45,387 nt of DNA from Syntrophaceae bacterium UBA5764 (GTDB lineage: Bacteria; Desulfobacterota; Syntrophia; Syntrophales; Smithellaceae). The stretch covers positions 1-45,387 of the forward strand of contig DIEW01000079.1 in NCBI GenBank assembly GCA_002418825.1, written 5' to 3'. Positions 7,209 to 14,806 of the stretch are shown here, piece after piece (position 1 is the first letter of the stretch; each line of letters begins with the position of its first letter). The notes under the pieces are model-generated. The model had not been told where the DNA came from and did not search any database. It saw only the letters and a list, made by a program, of their open reading frames with translations. The position numbers and the translations under genes are program-made.

Positions 7209-9682
7209 CTGTTTGTACATTTGACGAGCTTTTGCTTGGCGTGGAAAAACCCAGTCGCTATATCGGCACGGAAGTAAACGCCAGACGCCGGAATAACAGA
7301 GGCCTAAATTTTCTCCTTGCTTTTCCGGATGCCTACGAAGTGGGCATGTCGCATCATGGTTTGCAACTTTTATATTCAATACTGAATGCTCAACCTAATA
7401 TAAATGCTGAGAGGTGCTTCGCTCCTTGGCTGGACAGAGAGAAGCAACTCCGCTTGCATCAACTGCCCCTGACCTCTCTGGAAACACAAACAGCTCTTGC
7501 CGATTTTGATGTAATCGGTTTTTCCCTTCAATATGAACTATCGTATACCAACGTTTTAAACATGCTGGATCTTGGACAGATACCTATTCGCTGTAATTGT
7601 CGCGAGACGAAGCACCCGTTAATAATTGCTGGCGGTCCTTGTTGCTTCAATCCTGCGCCACTGGTTGCTTTTATCGATGCTTTCGTTATCGGTGAAGGAG
7701 AAGAAATTGTCACGGAAATTGCGGCTGTCGTCGCTGAAGGCAAAAAGAAAAAATTAAGCCGCTTCGGGGTACTGGAAAATCTCGCGGCGATCCCCGGTAT
7801 TTATGTTCCTTCTCTACACAAAAAAAATCAGGTTATCAAAAAAAGGACTATCCCCGATATGAATAAATGGATACATCCGGAAAAACCCGTTGTTCCTTTA
7901 ATGCAGACTGTCCATGACCGCATTGTTCTGGAAATCGCCCGCGGTTGCACAAGGGGTTGTCGCTTTTGTCAAGCGGGAATCATCTGGCGTCCTTACCGTG
8001 AAAGAAATCCATCATTATTATTAAAAATTGCAGAAAAAGCTTTGTCGGCAACAGGCCATGATGAAATATCGCTCCTTTCGCTCAGCTCCGGAGACTACAC
8101 GTACATCAAGCCATTAATCCAGAGCCTGATCCGAAAACATTACGCTCAGCGCGTCGCCTTGGCCCTGCCATCATTGCGCGTGGAATCTCTGAACGAAACA
8201 GTAATCGAAGAAATAAAACGCATCCGTAAAACCAGTTTTACGCTCGCACCGGAAGCCGGAACCGAGAAAATGCGTCGGATAATAAATAAAGGCAATACCT
8301 CCGAAGATTTATTAACGACAATTGACAAGGTATTCAGCGCCGGCTGGAAATCAATCAAACTCTATTTTATGATCGGCCTGCCCGATGAAGGACAGGATGA
8401 TTTGGAAGGTATTGTCGATTTGAGTCATGCGGCTATGCGCGCCGCCAAAAACCGCGGACAGTTAACAATCAGTCTTTCCACCTTCGTTCCCAAGCCCCAC
8501 ACGCCGTTTCAATGGGAGCAACAGATTTCACTGGAAGAGACTTACGCCCGGCAAAATTTTATCCGTCAACGAATAAAAAACCGTCGTTTAAGCGTCAAAT
8601 GGCACGACGCACGCATGAGTTTTCTGGAAGGAATTTTCTCTCGCGGAGATGAAAGCCTGGGGCTGCTGCTGGAAAAAGCCTTCCAGAACGGTTGTCGTTT
8701 TGACGGCTGGAGTGAAAATCTTCGTTTTGACTTATGGCGAAAATCTCTGCAGGAAACGGACGTTGACACGGAACATTTTCTGCGAGCGCGCGGTACAACA
8801 AAAGCCCTGCCCTGGGATAACATTAATTGTGGCGTAAGTCGCGAATTTCTGTTACGCGAAAAACAAAAAGCCCAAAAGTCCTTGCCGACGGCGGATTGCC
8901 GTTTTGGTGAATGCCAACTCTGTGACGTTTGCGATTTTACCAACATAAAAAATATTCTTGCTACGGCTGACAACAATCAAATTTTGCCGCCGGTGGAAAA
9001 ACCAACGGACCAATCAGTTGCCGGCCAGAAAACTTATCGCTTTTCTTTCCGCAAGATTGGCTTGGCTCGGTTTTTATCTCACCTGGAAATATCCGCCGCT
9101 CTCACACGATCCTTTCGCCGCAGCGACTTGCCAATTATATATTCTGCAGGCTACCACCCTCATCCGAAAATTTCCTATGCCACCGCCACCGCCGTCGGCA
9201 TAGAAAGCTTTCAGGAATATATGGATGTTGCCGTGGGAAATTACACCGGTGACCTGGCTTTATTGAAAAAAACAATCAACAGTGCCTTACCGCAAGGACT
9301 TGAAATAAATGAAATCGAAATTATCCCTTCCGGTAAAAAATCACTGGCCGCATCTCTTTACGGATTTATTTATGAACTAAGGTTACCAGCTGATATGGAT
9401 AATGACAGGCTAGAAATTATTAAAAATAATATTGATGTATTTTTAACTTCGCCTTCATTTTATATTCCCAGGCTATCCAAAGGAGTAATGGCAAATAAAG
9501 ATATCCGCCCTTTTATAAAAAGCATCTTTTTCGATACCCAAGAAAAAAAAATCGAGTATACTATCCGCTTTTCACAAAAAGGGTCACTCAAACCCCTTGA
9601 TATCATCGTGCATGTGGCTGGTTTCAGCAAGGCAGAAGCGGAAAATATACATGTTATTAAAACCAGAACCATTCTGGTTTAG
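7205..9682 (+). CDS. B12-binding/radical-SAM protein with DUF2344 domain (TIGR03960/TIGR03936)
   Basis: An 825-residue fusion. Residues 1 to about 210 look like a cobalamin-binding-type Rossmann domain (VGMSHHGLQLLYSILN, DVIGFSLQYELSYTN, IIAGGPCCFNP). The radical-SAM core follows with the 4Fe-4S motif Cys248-x3-Cys252-x2-Cys255 (CTRGCRFC). A second cysteine-rich stretch, CRFGECQLCDVCDF, precedes the C-terminal DUF2344 domain (about 610-800; FLSHLE, SAGYHPHPKISYA). Known members are often next to ribonuclease G and the rplU-rpmA operon; here rplU follows 1.8 kb downstream and no rng gene is seen in the window. The substrate is not known; a role in RNA or ribosome modification is an inference. 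Its 3' end holds a hairpin that can act as terminator for the convergent gene. Confidence 0.88.
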   Translation: MTVCTFDELLLGVEKPSRYIGTEVNARRRNNRGLNFLLAFPDAYEVGMSHHGLQLLYSILNAQPNINAERCFAPWLDREKQLRLHQLPLTSLETQTALADFDVIGFSLQYELSYTNVLNMLDLGQIPIRCNCRETKHPLIIAGGPCCFNPAPLVAFIDAFVIGEGEEIVTEIAAVVAEGKKKKLSRFGVLENLAAIPGIYVPSLHKKNQVIKKRTIPDMNKWIHPEKPVVPLMQTVHDRIVLEIARGCTRGCRFCQAGIIWRPYRERNPSLLLKIAEKALSATGHDEISLLSLSSGDYTYIKPLIQSLIRKHYAQRVALALPSLRVESLNETVIEEIKRIRKTSFTLAPEAGTEKMRRIINKGNTSEDLLTTIDKVFSAGWKSIKLYFMIGLPDEGQDDLEGIVDLSHAAMRAAKNRGQLTISLSTFVPKPHTPFQWEQQISLEETYARQNFIRQRIKNRRLSVKWHDARMSFLEGIFSRGDESLGLLLEKAFQNGCRFDGWSENLRFDLWRKSLQETDVDTEHFLRARGTTKALPWDNINCGVSREFLLREKQKAQKSLPTADCRFGECQLCDVCDFTNIKNILATADNNQILPPVEKPTDQSVAGQKTYRFSFRKIGLARFLSHLEISAALTRSFRRSDLPIIYSAGYHPHPKISYATATAVGIESFQEYMDVAVGNYTGDLALLKKTINSALPQGLEINEIEIIPSGKKSLAASLYGFIYELRLPADMDNDRLEIIKNNIDVFLTSPSFYIPRLSKGVMANKDIRPFIKSIFFDTQEKKIEYTIRFSQKGSLKPLDIIVHVAGFSKAEAENIHVIKTRTILV
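9660..9680 (-). terminator. Terminator of the lytic transglycosylase gene
   Basis: A 9-bp perfect stem (9660-9668 with 9672-9680) with a 3-nt loop. On the minus strand it is followed by a T-rich stretch (TTTTAAT), as expected for a rho-independent terminator of the gene at 9706-10632. It overlaps the last codons of the convergent radical-SAM gene. On the plus strand no T-run follows. Confidence 0.6.
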
Positions 9683-9705
9683 CCATATATGATTAAAGCA
9701 ACAAA

Positions 9706-10632
9706 TTACTTTTGCGAAGAAAATTCAACCGTTATTTCCGGAAGAACATCCTGACAGACAGTTCCCTCCTTGCCTAGTTCTTCATAGAGCATCATGATTG
9801 TATTTACGTAAACCTCACTGCGGTTATAATAAAAAACAGCTCTGCGCTTTTTCTCGTCAGATGCAGTTTCTGACCATCCTGAGCTTTTCAGGTAATGAGC
9901 CATGCTGGCTTTCGCATCCTTCATATTAAAGGGACTAGCAATACCGTCTCCGTCACCATCAACCCCATAACTGTGAAATGTGGAAGGAATAAATTGCGCA
10001 GGCCCCATCGCTCCGGCAAATGACCCCATAATGTTCAGGGGATCAACATCAAGCTCATGGGCAATACGGACAAGATGGTACAATTCATCCAGCGCCCACC
10101 TCGCCCTTCTGTGCGCCCTATTAATTATCACTTCATCATTCAGCAAAGGATAGCGGTCAGCGTATAATCCCTGCACTCTTTTAAAATAATCCGGATCGAG
10201 CAGCAAGGCTAAATTGACATAAGCCGTAACAACATTGAACGGCATGGGGTAACTTCCCAGCCTTGATTCCACAATTAGAATGGCCGTGATAATCTGCGGG
10301 GATGTCCCATAACGACTCTCCAGGGATGATAAGAATTCATGATTATCTTTGATAAAAAGTCGTCCATCTTCAATATATTTGGGATTAATATCCATGACAT
10401 AAGGTTTTTTTTCACTTCCTTGCGGGCTGGAATAAAAGAGATTTTGAATTGCTATATCCGGCCGCAGTGATATCCTGGAATCATAGAGCATATTTTGAAC
10501 AAATGCTCTTTCCAACCCCTTTTCCACAAGACGCTCTTCAATAAAAGCTCGCGAAACATCATCCCACGCCCACGAAAACGCGCATAAAAAAACATGTATC
10601 AAAATAACAAAACCGGTTATCTTTTTTTTCAT
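9706..10632 (-). CDS. Lytic murein transglycosylase, MltB-like (SLT_2)
   Basis: Cleaves the MurNAc-GlcNAc bond of peptidoglycan, forming 1,6-anhydro ends. The 308 residues begin with a signal peptide (about 1-22, KKK then a hydrophobic stretch, cleavage near SWA). No lipobox is seen, so it should be periplasmic and soluble. The SLT_2 core has the catalytic glutamate in LIVESRLGSY (Glu122) and the FAGAMGPAQFIPSTFHSYG segment, followed by DGDGDG, a typical EF-hand-like calcium site of MltB. The C-terminal peptidoglycan-binding domain of some relatives is missing. A promoter-like sequence, a four-codon upstream ORF and a terminator inside the convergent gene are described separately. Confidence 0.9.
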   Translation of the reverse strand: MKKKITGFVILIHVFLCAFSWAWDDVSRAFIEERLVEKGLERAFVQNMLYDSRISLRPDIAIQNLFYSSPQGSEKKPYVMDINPKYIEDGRLFIKDNHEFLSSLESRYGTSPQIITAILIVESRLGSYPMPFNVVTAYVNLALLLDPDYFKRVQGLYADRYPLLNDEVIINRAHRRARWALDELYHLVRIAHELDVDPLNIMGSFAGAMGPAQFIPSTFHSYGVDGDGDGIASPFNMKDAKASMAHYLKSSGWSETASDEKKRRAVFYYNRSEVYVNTIMMLYEELGKEGTVCQDVLPEITVEFSSQK

Positions 10633-10639
10633 TGATCGC

Positions 10640-10654
10640 TCACGGTATTATCAT
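10640..10654 (-). other. Four-codon upstream ORF before the transglycosylase
   Basis: An AAGGAG site (10666-10661) stands 6 nt before ATG at 10654. This opens a mini-ORF of four codons (Met-Ile-Ile-Pro) ending in TGA at 10640, 7 nt before the transglycosylase ATG. The mini-ORF is out of frame with that gene, whose own ribosome site is weak. Translation of the gene may depend on re-initiation after it. Whether it is used is unknown. Confidence 0.35.
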
Positions 10655-10667
10655 CAACTGCTCCTTC

Positions 10668-10696
10668 ATTTTACACTTTCATCAAGCTATAAGCAA
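10668..10696 (-). promoter_or_regulatory. Candidate promoter of the transglycosylase gene
   Basis: On the minus strand: TTGCTT (10696-10691), 17 nt, TAAAAT (10673-10668), then the AAGGAG of the mini-ORF. Both boxes are near consensus. A transcript starting just after -10 would have a very short leader before the mini-ORF. Confidence 0.4.
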
Positions 10697-10796
10697 GGCG
10701 ATTCCATCATAGATTCAGACGGTTCAAAAATATCTCCACAAATTAAAAACCTCTTTCTATAAAATACTCTACCGGCAACACTATTTTTTTTCTTTC

Positions 10797-10825
10797 TTGC
10801 CAAGAGCAATAAATTCCTGTATTCA
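10797..10825 (+). promoter_or_regulatory. Candidate promoter of the flavodoxin gene
   Basis: TTGCCA (10797-10802), 17-nt spacer, TATTCA (10820-10825). The spacing is ideal; the -10 box differs from consensus at two bases. The flavodoxin ATG is 30 nt further on, with GGAGG between. Confidence 0.35.
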
Positions 10826-10854
10826 TATTATCCATATTTTATGGAGGACAACAC

Positions 10855-11349
10855 ATGAAAATTTTAGTTACTTATTATTCGGAAACCGGTAACACTAAAA
10901 AAGTGGCCGAGGCGATTTATGAAGTCGCTGATTTTGACAAAGAGATTAAACCTGTCCAGGCTATTCAAGATACGTCAGGATACGACATCATCTTTTGCGG
11001 TTTCCCGGTACACGCCCACAGTGTTCCACATAAAGTTATTGAATTTATTAAGCTATTGCCAGGAACACAGAAAATTGCCTTCTTCTCTACTCATGGTTCA
11101 TTACGTGGTGGCCAGTTGCCTAAGCAGGCTTTTGAACACGCCTTAAGCCTTGCTGTAAAATCAGCTGTTTTAGGTCATTTCAGCTGTCGCGGACAGGTTA
11201 ATCCAAAAATCATTGATGCCCTTTTGAAAAATCCAGAACATAAAGCATGGGGAGAAGAAGCACAAAGCGCATTAGGTCATCCTGACGAAAACGATTTAGC
11301 CGACGCTAAAACATTTGCTGTAGAAATGTTAGCCAAGGCAAGAAAATGA
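10855..11349 (+). CDS. Flavodoxin family protein
   Basis: A 164-residue FMN-binding electron-transfer protein. The phosphate loop is SETGNTKKVAEAI at about 9-21, and the later loops GFPVHAHSVP (about 49-58) and STHGS (about 78-82) surround the flavin. After the flavodoxin core there is an extra C-terminal helix region with a possible His-Cys site (GHFSCRG). GGAGG lies 7 nt before the ATG. It is monocistronic, between the divergent transglycosylase and the L21 gene, with its own candidate promoter. The specific partner is unknown. Single-domain flavodoxins of this type are common in anaerobes, where they may replace ferredoxin under iron limitation. Confidence 0.85.
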   Translation: MKILVTYYSETGNTKKVAEAIYEVADFDKEIKPVQAIQDTSGYDIIFCGFPVHAHSVPHKVIEFIKLLPGTQKIAFFSTHGSLRGGQLPKQAFEHALSLAVKSAVLGHFSCRGQVNPKIIDALLKNPEHKAWGEEAQSALGHPDENDLADAKTFAVEMLAKARK

Positions 11350-11397
11350 TTCAGGGCAGTTTTTTTAATTGCCAGCAGCATGCTCAATTAAATGTTG

Positions 11398-11426
11398 TTG
11401 ACAAACATCATTAAATCTACTATGTG
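11398..11426 (+). promoter_or_regulatory. Promoter of rplU-rpmA
   Basis: TTGACA (11398-11403), 17-nt spacer, TATGTG (11421-11426). The -35 box is perfect and the -10 box carries the key T-A at its start. It stands about 40 nt before the L21 ATG. Confidence 0.6.
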
Positions 11427-11465
11427 TTTTAATCTTAATTTATTTAAGACTTAAGGATATAAATA

Positions 11466-11777
11466 ATGTACGCAGTTATAAAAACAGGTTCTAAACAGTA
11501 TAAAGTAAGCGAAGGTGAAGTTTTATCCGTTGAAAAACTTGTCGGCGATAAAGGTACCGAAGTAGTTTTTAACGAAGTACTGATGGTTTCCGGTGAAAAA
11601 GGCATAAAAATCGGCACGCCTTATGTGGATGGCGCCAAAGTGTACGGCGAAATTATCGAGCAAAAAAAAGGTCCGAAAATTCAAGTTTTTAAAATGAAAC
11701 GGCGCAAAGGCTTTCATAAAAAAACCGGTCATCGCCAAGAATTAACCGGCATGAAAATTAAGAAAATCGTTATTTAG
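11466..11777 (+). CDS. rplU: 50S ribosomal protein L21
   Basis: The 103-residue protein has the normal length and L21 features: the start MYAVIKTGSKQYKVSEGEVL, VFNEVLMV and the Lys/Arg-rich end KMKRRKGFHKKTGHRQ that contacts 23S rRNA. AAGGAT precedes the ATG by 7 nt. It is the first gene of rplU-rpmA (17 nt apart), the order conserved across bacteria, under its own promoter at 11398-11426. Confidence 0.97.
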   Translation: MYAVIKTGSKQYKVSEGEVLSVEKLVGDKGTEVVFNEVLMVSGEKGIKIGTPYVDGAKVYGEIIEQKKGPKIQVFKMKRRKGFHKKTGHRQELTGMKIKKIVI

Positions 11778-11794
11778 ATTAAGCGGAGGAAGTC

Positions 11795-12049
11795 ATGGCA
11801 CATAAAAAAGGTCAAGGCAGTTCCCGTAACGGAAGAGACAGCAATGCCCAACGCCGCGGTGTTAAGGTGTTTGCCGGGCAGAAAATTCATGCGGGCTCAA
11901 TTATCGTGCGCCAAGTAGGCACAAAAATTCATCCAGGAAACAACGTAGGGATGGGCAAGGATTTTACTCTTTTTTCCCTGATTGATGGAGTGGTAAAGTT
12001 CGAAAGGCTCGACAAAACAAGAAAAAAGGTAAGTGTTTACGCGGCGTAA
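11795..12049 (+). CDS. rpmA: 50S ribosomal protein L27
   Basis: The 84-residue protein starts MAHKKGQGSSRNGRDSNAQRRG, the conserved L27 tail that reaches the peptidyl-transferase centre. The extra N-terminal peptide cleaved off in Firmicutes is absent, so no Prp-type protease is expected. GGAGG lies upstream. It is cotranscribed with rplU, and a strong terminator follows 27 nt after the stop. Confidence 0.97.
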   Translation: MAHKKGQGSSRNGRDSNAQRRGVKVFAGQKIHAGSIIVRQVGTKIHPGNNVGMGKDFTLFSLIDGVVKFERLDKTRKKVSVYAA

Positions 12050-12076
12050 ATGTTTCTGCTATATTTTATCATTCAA

Positions 12077-12108
12077 GGCGCTTTACCGAAAGCGCCTTTT
12101 TATTTTTT
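12077..12108 (+). terminator. Intrinsic terminator after rpmA, directly before obgE
   Basis: Stem GGCGCTTT (12077-12084) pairs with AAAGCGCC (12089-12096) around a 4-nt ACCG loop, followed by five T, an A and six T. The obgE ATG comes only 8 nt after the end of the T-run, so obgE must rely on readthrough or on transcription starting very close to its start. Confidence 0.85.
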
Positions 12109-12116
12109 AAAAAGCG

Positions 12117-13133
12117 ATGAAATTTATTGATGAGGCAAAAATTTATATCAAAGCCGGGCATGGAGGTCAGGGCTGCATAAGCTTCCGAAGAGAAAAATTC
12201 GTGCCTCGTGGCGGGCCAGATGGAGGAGACGGGGGTAAAGGAGGCGATGTCATTTTCCGCGCCACTGAAAAACACCGTACTCTTCTGGATTTTAAGTACC
12301 GGCAACACCACATTGCTAAAAACGGCGGACACGGTTCGGGTAATAACCGTACTGGCAGAAGCGCTGCGGATCTGATAATTTCTGTCCCAGTGGGCACAGT
12401 AATTAAAGACGCGGAAACACAAGAAGTGTTTGCTGACTTATCACAGGTAAGCCAGATTCACGTTGCCGCCCGCGGAGGTATTGGCGGCAAGGGAAATGCT
12501 CATTTTGCGACTTCTACCCACCAGACACCAAGGTTTGCTCAGGATGGCATGGAAGGAGAAGAACGCTGGGTTTTACTGGAACTTAAACTCCTGGCCGATG
12601 TCGGTATCGTCGGTTTTCCCAACGCTGGAAAATCAACTTTCATTTCTCGAGTTTCCGCAGCCAAACCTAAAATCGCTGATTACCCTTTTACTACTCTGAC
12701 ACCACATCTGGGAGTGGTAAAGCATGCCAAGGCACCAAGTTTTGTTATCGCAGACATCCCGGGACTTATTTCCGGTGCCCATCAGGGCATGGGCATGGGA
12801 ATAAATTTTCTAAAGCACATAGAGAGAACTTCTGCATTGCTGCATATAATTGATGTCTCCGCTGAGCCCTATACAGACGCTTGGGAGAACTATAAGGCCA
12901 TAAACAATGAACTCGGTTTATATAATCCTTCCTTGCTGCAAAAACCTCAAATTGTAGCCTTGAACAAAATCGACCTTCCCCCCGTCAGAGAAAAGGCAAA
13001 AAAAGAAGTTGCGCTATTTAAGAAAAATGGAATAATGCTTTTCGAGTTCTCCGCAGTTACGGGGGAAGGAATAAGTAAAATACTAAACAAAATAGTCAGC
13101 ATTATCCATAAAAAGAAAAAAGAAACGTTATGA
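12117..13133 (+). CDS. obgE: Obg-family GTPase
   Basis: An essential GTPase (CgtA/ObgE) that acts in 50S assembly and stringent-response links. The 338 residues hold the N-terminal glycine-rich Obg domain (about 1-158, GGDGGKGGDV) and the G domain with G1 GFPNAGKST at 166-174, the DIPG G3 motif, and NKID G4. The C-terminal OCT domain of Gram-positive members is absent, as usual for proteobacteria. It overlaps proB in ATGA, so translation is coupled. There is no clear Shine-Dalgarno site, because the rpmA terminator occupies the space upstream. Confidence 0.95.
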   Translation: MKFIDEAKIYIKAGHGGQGCISFRREKFVPRGGPDGGDGGKGGDVIFRATEKHRTLLDFKYRQHHIAKNGGHGSGNNRTGRSAADLIISVPVGTVIKDAETQEVFADLSQVSQIHVAARGGIGGKGNAHFATSTHQTPRFAQDGMEGEERWVLLELKLLADVGIVGFPNAGKSTFISRVSAAKPKIADYPFTTLTPHLGVVKHAKAPSFVIADIPGLISGAHQGMGMGINFLKHIERTSALLHIIDVSAEPYTDAWENYKAINNELGLYNPSLLQKPQIVALNKIDLPPVREKAKKEVALFKKNGIMLFEFSAVTGEGISKILNKIVSIIHKKKKETL

Positions 13134-14287
13134 AAAATATCCGACTTGAAACATTCAATCTCGCCAAGATAATCCTTATTAAAATTGGTTCTGCCGTGCT
13201 TACGGGCATAGACGGGCTTGATTTAAAAATCATCAATTCCCTCGTACGTGAGATGTCTGATCTCATCCACAATGGTCATACCATAGTGCTGGTCACTTCC
13301 GGCGCTATAATTTCGGGCAAGCACCGCCTAAATCTCACCAAGCCTCTAAAAAGTATCCGCGAAAAGCAGGCAGCAGCTGCCATCGGACAGGGAAGACTCA
13401 TGCGCGTTTATTCCAAGTCTTTCGAAAAGCGCGGTCTTTATGTCGCGCAGATATTGCTTACCCTCTCCGATCTAGCTGACCGGAAAAGATACCTGAATAT
13501 CCGCAATACGCTTTCCACCTTGATGGAGTGGGGGGTAACCCCAATTATCAACGAAAACGACACTGTTGCTGTGGACGAAATTAAATTCGGTGACAATGAC
13601 ACTCTGGCCGCCATGATCGCCAATATGGTTGAAGCTGATTTATTTATCAATCTGACCAGTACCGATGGTTTTTATGATTGCAATCCTGCTAAAGGTAAAA
13701 AGGCTAAACTTATTTCTGTGGTGCATGAATTTACCGATGAGCTTGAAGCCGCTGCTACCTGCGAAACCACGGAGGTCGGCATGGGGGGCATGAAAAGCAA
13801 GGTACTGGCCGCAAAAAACGTCACCTCCATGGGCATCCCCTGCGTTATCGCACCAGGAAAAAAGCGGCGTGTTTTATCCAAGATCCTTGCCGGCAAAAAA
13901 ATAGGCACGCTGTTTCTACCGGCAACCCAAAAGCTAAAAAGCAAAAAATACTGGATCGCTTTTACTTTACGTCCACACGGCAAGCTTGTTTTAGATGATG
14001 GAGCAAAAAGTGCCATTTTGGAAAAAGGACGAAGCCTACTCCCCTCCGGTATCGCGGATATAGAAGGAGATTTTGACTTGGGTGACGCGGTAAGTTGCGT
14101 GGATCGCGCAGGCGTAACCTTAGCCAAGGGCCTGGTCAATTACAATTCTGCGGATATTCGTAAAATAAAGGGATTAAAAACTTCACAAATAAGTCAGGTT
14201 TTGGGATATAAAGATTATGATGAAGTAATTCACCGCAATAATCTGGTCATAATCAGCAATAACACAAGAAGGCAATACACAAATTAA
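13130..14287 (+). CDS. proB: Glutamate 5-kinase
   Basis: Phosphorylates glutamate to gamma-glutamyl phosphate, the first step of proline synthesis. The 385 residues hold the amino-acid kinase domain (ILIKIGSAVLT near 15-25, VLVTSGAI, NENDTVAVDEI, the FGDNDTLAAMIANMVEAD segment, GMGGMKSKVLAAK) and a C-terminal PUA domain (about 285-370). It overlaps obgE by 4 nt. The order obgE-proB is frequent in this lineage; the second enzyme gene proA is not in the window. A short TGCCG/GAAA/CGGCA hairpin lies just after the stop (14291-14304), between this gene and the next. Confidence 0.94.
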   Translation: MKNIRLETFNLAKIILIKIGSAVLTGIDGLDLKIINSLVREMSDLIHNGHTIVLVTSGAIISGKHRLNLTKPLKSIREKQAAAAIGQGRLMRVYSKSFEKRGLYVAQILLTLSDLADRKRYLNIRNTLSTLMEWGVTPIINENDTVAVDEIKFGDNDTLAAMIANMVEADLFINLTSTDGFYDCNPAKGKKAKLISVVHEFTDELEAAATCETTEVGMGGMKSKVLAAKNVTSMGIPCVIAPGKKRRVLSKILAGKKIGTLFLPATQKLKSKKYWIAFTLRPHGKLVLDDGAKSAILEKGRSLLPSGIADIEGDFDLGDAVSCVDRAGVTLAKGLVNYNSADIRKIKGLKTSQISQVLGYKDYDEVIHRNNLVIISNNTRRQYTN

Positions 14288-14311
14288 TTTTGCCGGAAAC
14301 GGCATACGTTC

Positions 14312-14779
14312 ATGCTGAAAGATTATCAAAAAAAATTATTAGAACTTTGGGAGCAACTTGAATTAGAAATTTCAAATCTTTATCGCCTTTTCGCGCAAAA
14401 ATTTCCTGCTCATAGTCAACTCTGGAATGCCTTAAGCAGCGATGAACTCAACCATGCGGCCTATGTAAAAGAAATGTTTTCTTTAGCAGAAGCAGGAAAA
14501 GTATTTTTTAACGAAAAAACAACAAAAACTTATACAATTAAAACTATAAACGACGACATAAAAACCGTTTATAAGAAAACAGAAGCTGGTCAATACACCA
14601 TAATCAACGCATTGGCTTACAGTGTAAACTTGGAAGACTCGATCATCGAAAAAAAATTCTATGACTACTTCAGTACAAACGACCGAGATATCAACCTGCT
14701 GATTAACAAAATCAAACAAGAAACCATCGAACATTCCCAAAGAGTAAAAAAAGCCCTTGAAGAAGAAAAACTCAGATAA
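14312..14779 (+). CDS. Rubrerythrin/ferritin-like protein
   Basis: A 155-residue four-helix protein of the ferritin-like type. Candidate diiron ligands are Glu19 (helix 1), Glu45-x2-His48 (helix 2), Glu108 (helix 3) and Glu137/Glu140-His141 (helix 4). In helix 4 the usual Glu three before His is Thr138, so the site may be altered. No rubredoxin domain is attached. Ribosome binding is poor, and a GNRA-loop hairpin sits directly upstream at 14291-14304. It follows proB by 24 nt on the same strand. Its role could be peroxide protection in an anaerobe; that is inference from family. Confidence 0.6.
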   Translation: MLKDYQKKLLELWEQLELEISNLYRLFAQKFPAHSQLWNALSSDELNHAAYVKEMFSLAEAGKVFFNEKTTKTYTIKTINDDIKTVYKKTEAGQYTIINALAYSVNLEDSIIEKKFYDYFSTNDRDINLLINKIKQETIEHSQRVKKALEEEKLR

Positions 14780-14806
14780 TTATTTCTAGTATTTAATATC
14801 CTCGTT

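Noticed and set aside
8566..8976. 136-residue minus-strand frame within the radical-SAM gene
   Set aside because: It is a shadow of a strongly conserved coding frame, rich in Arg/Ser/Lys as expected for antisense translation.
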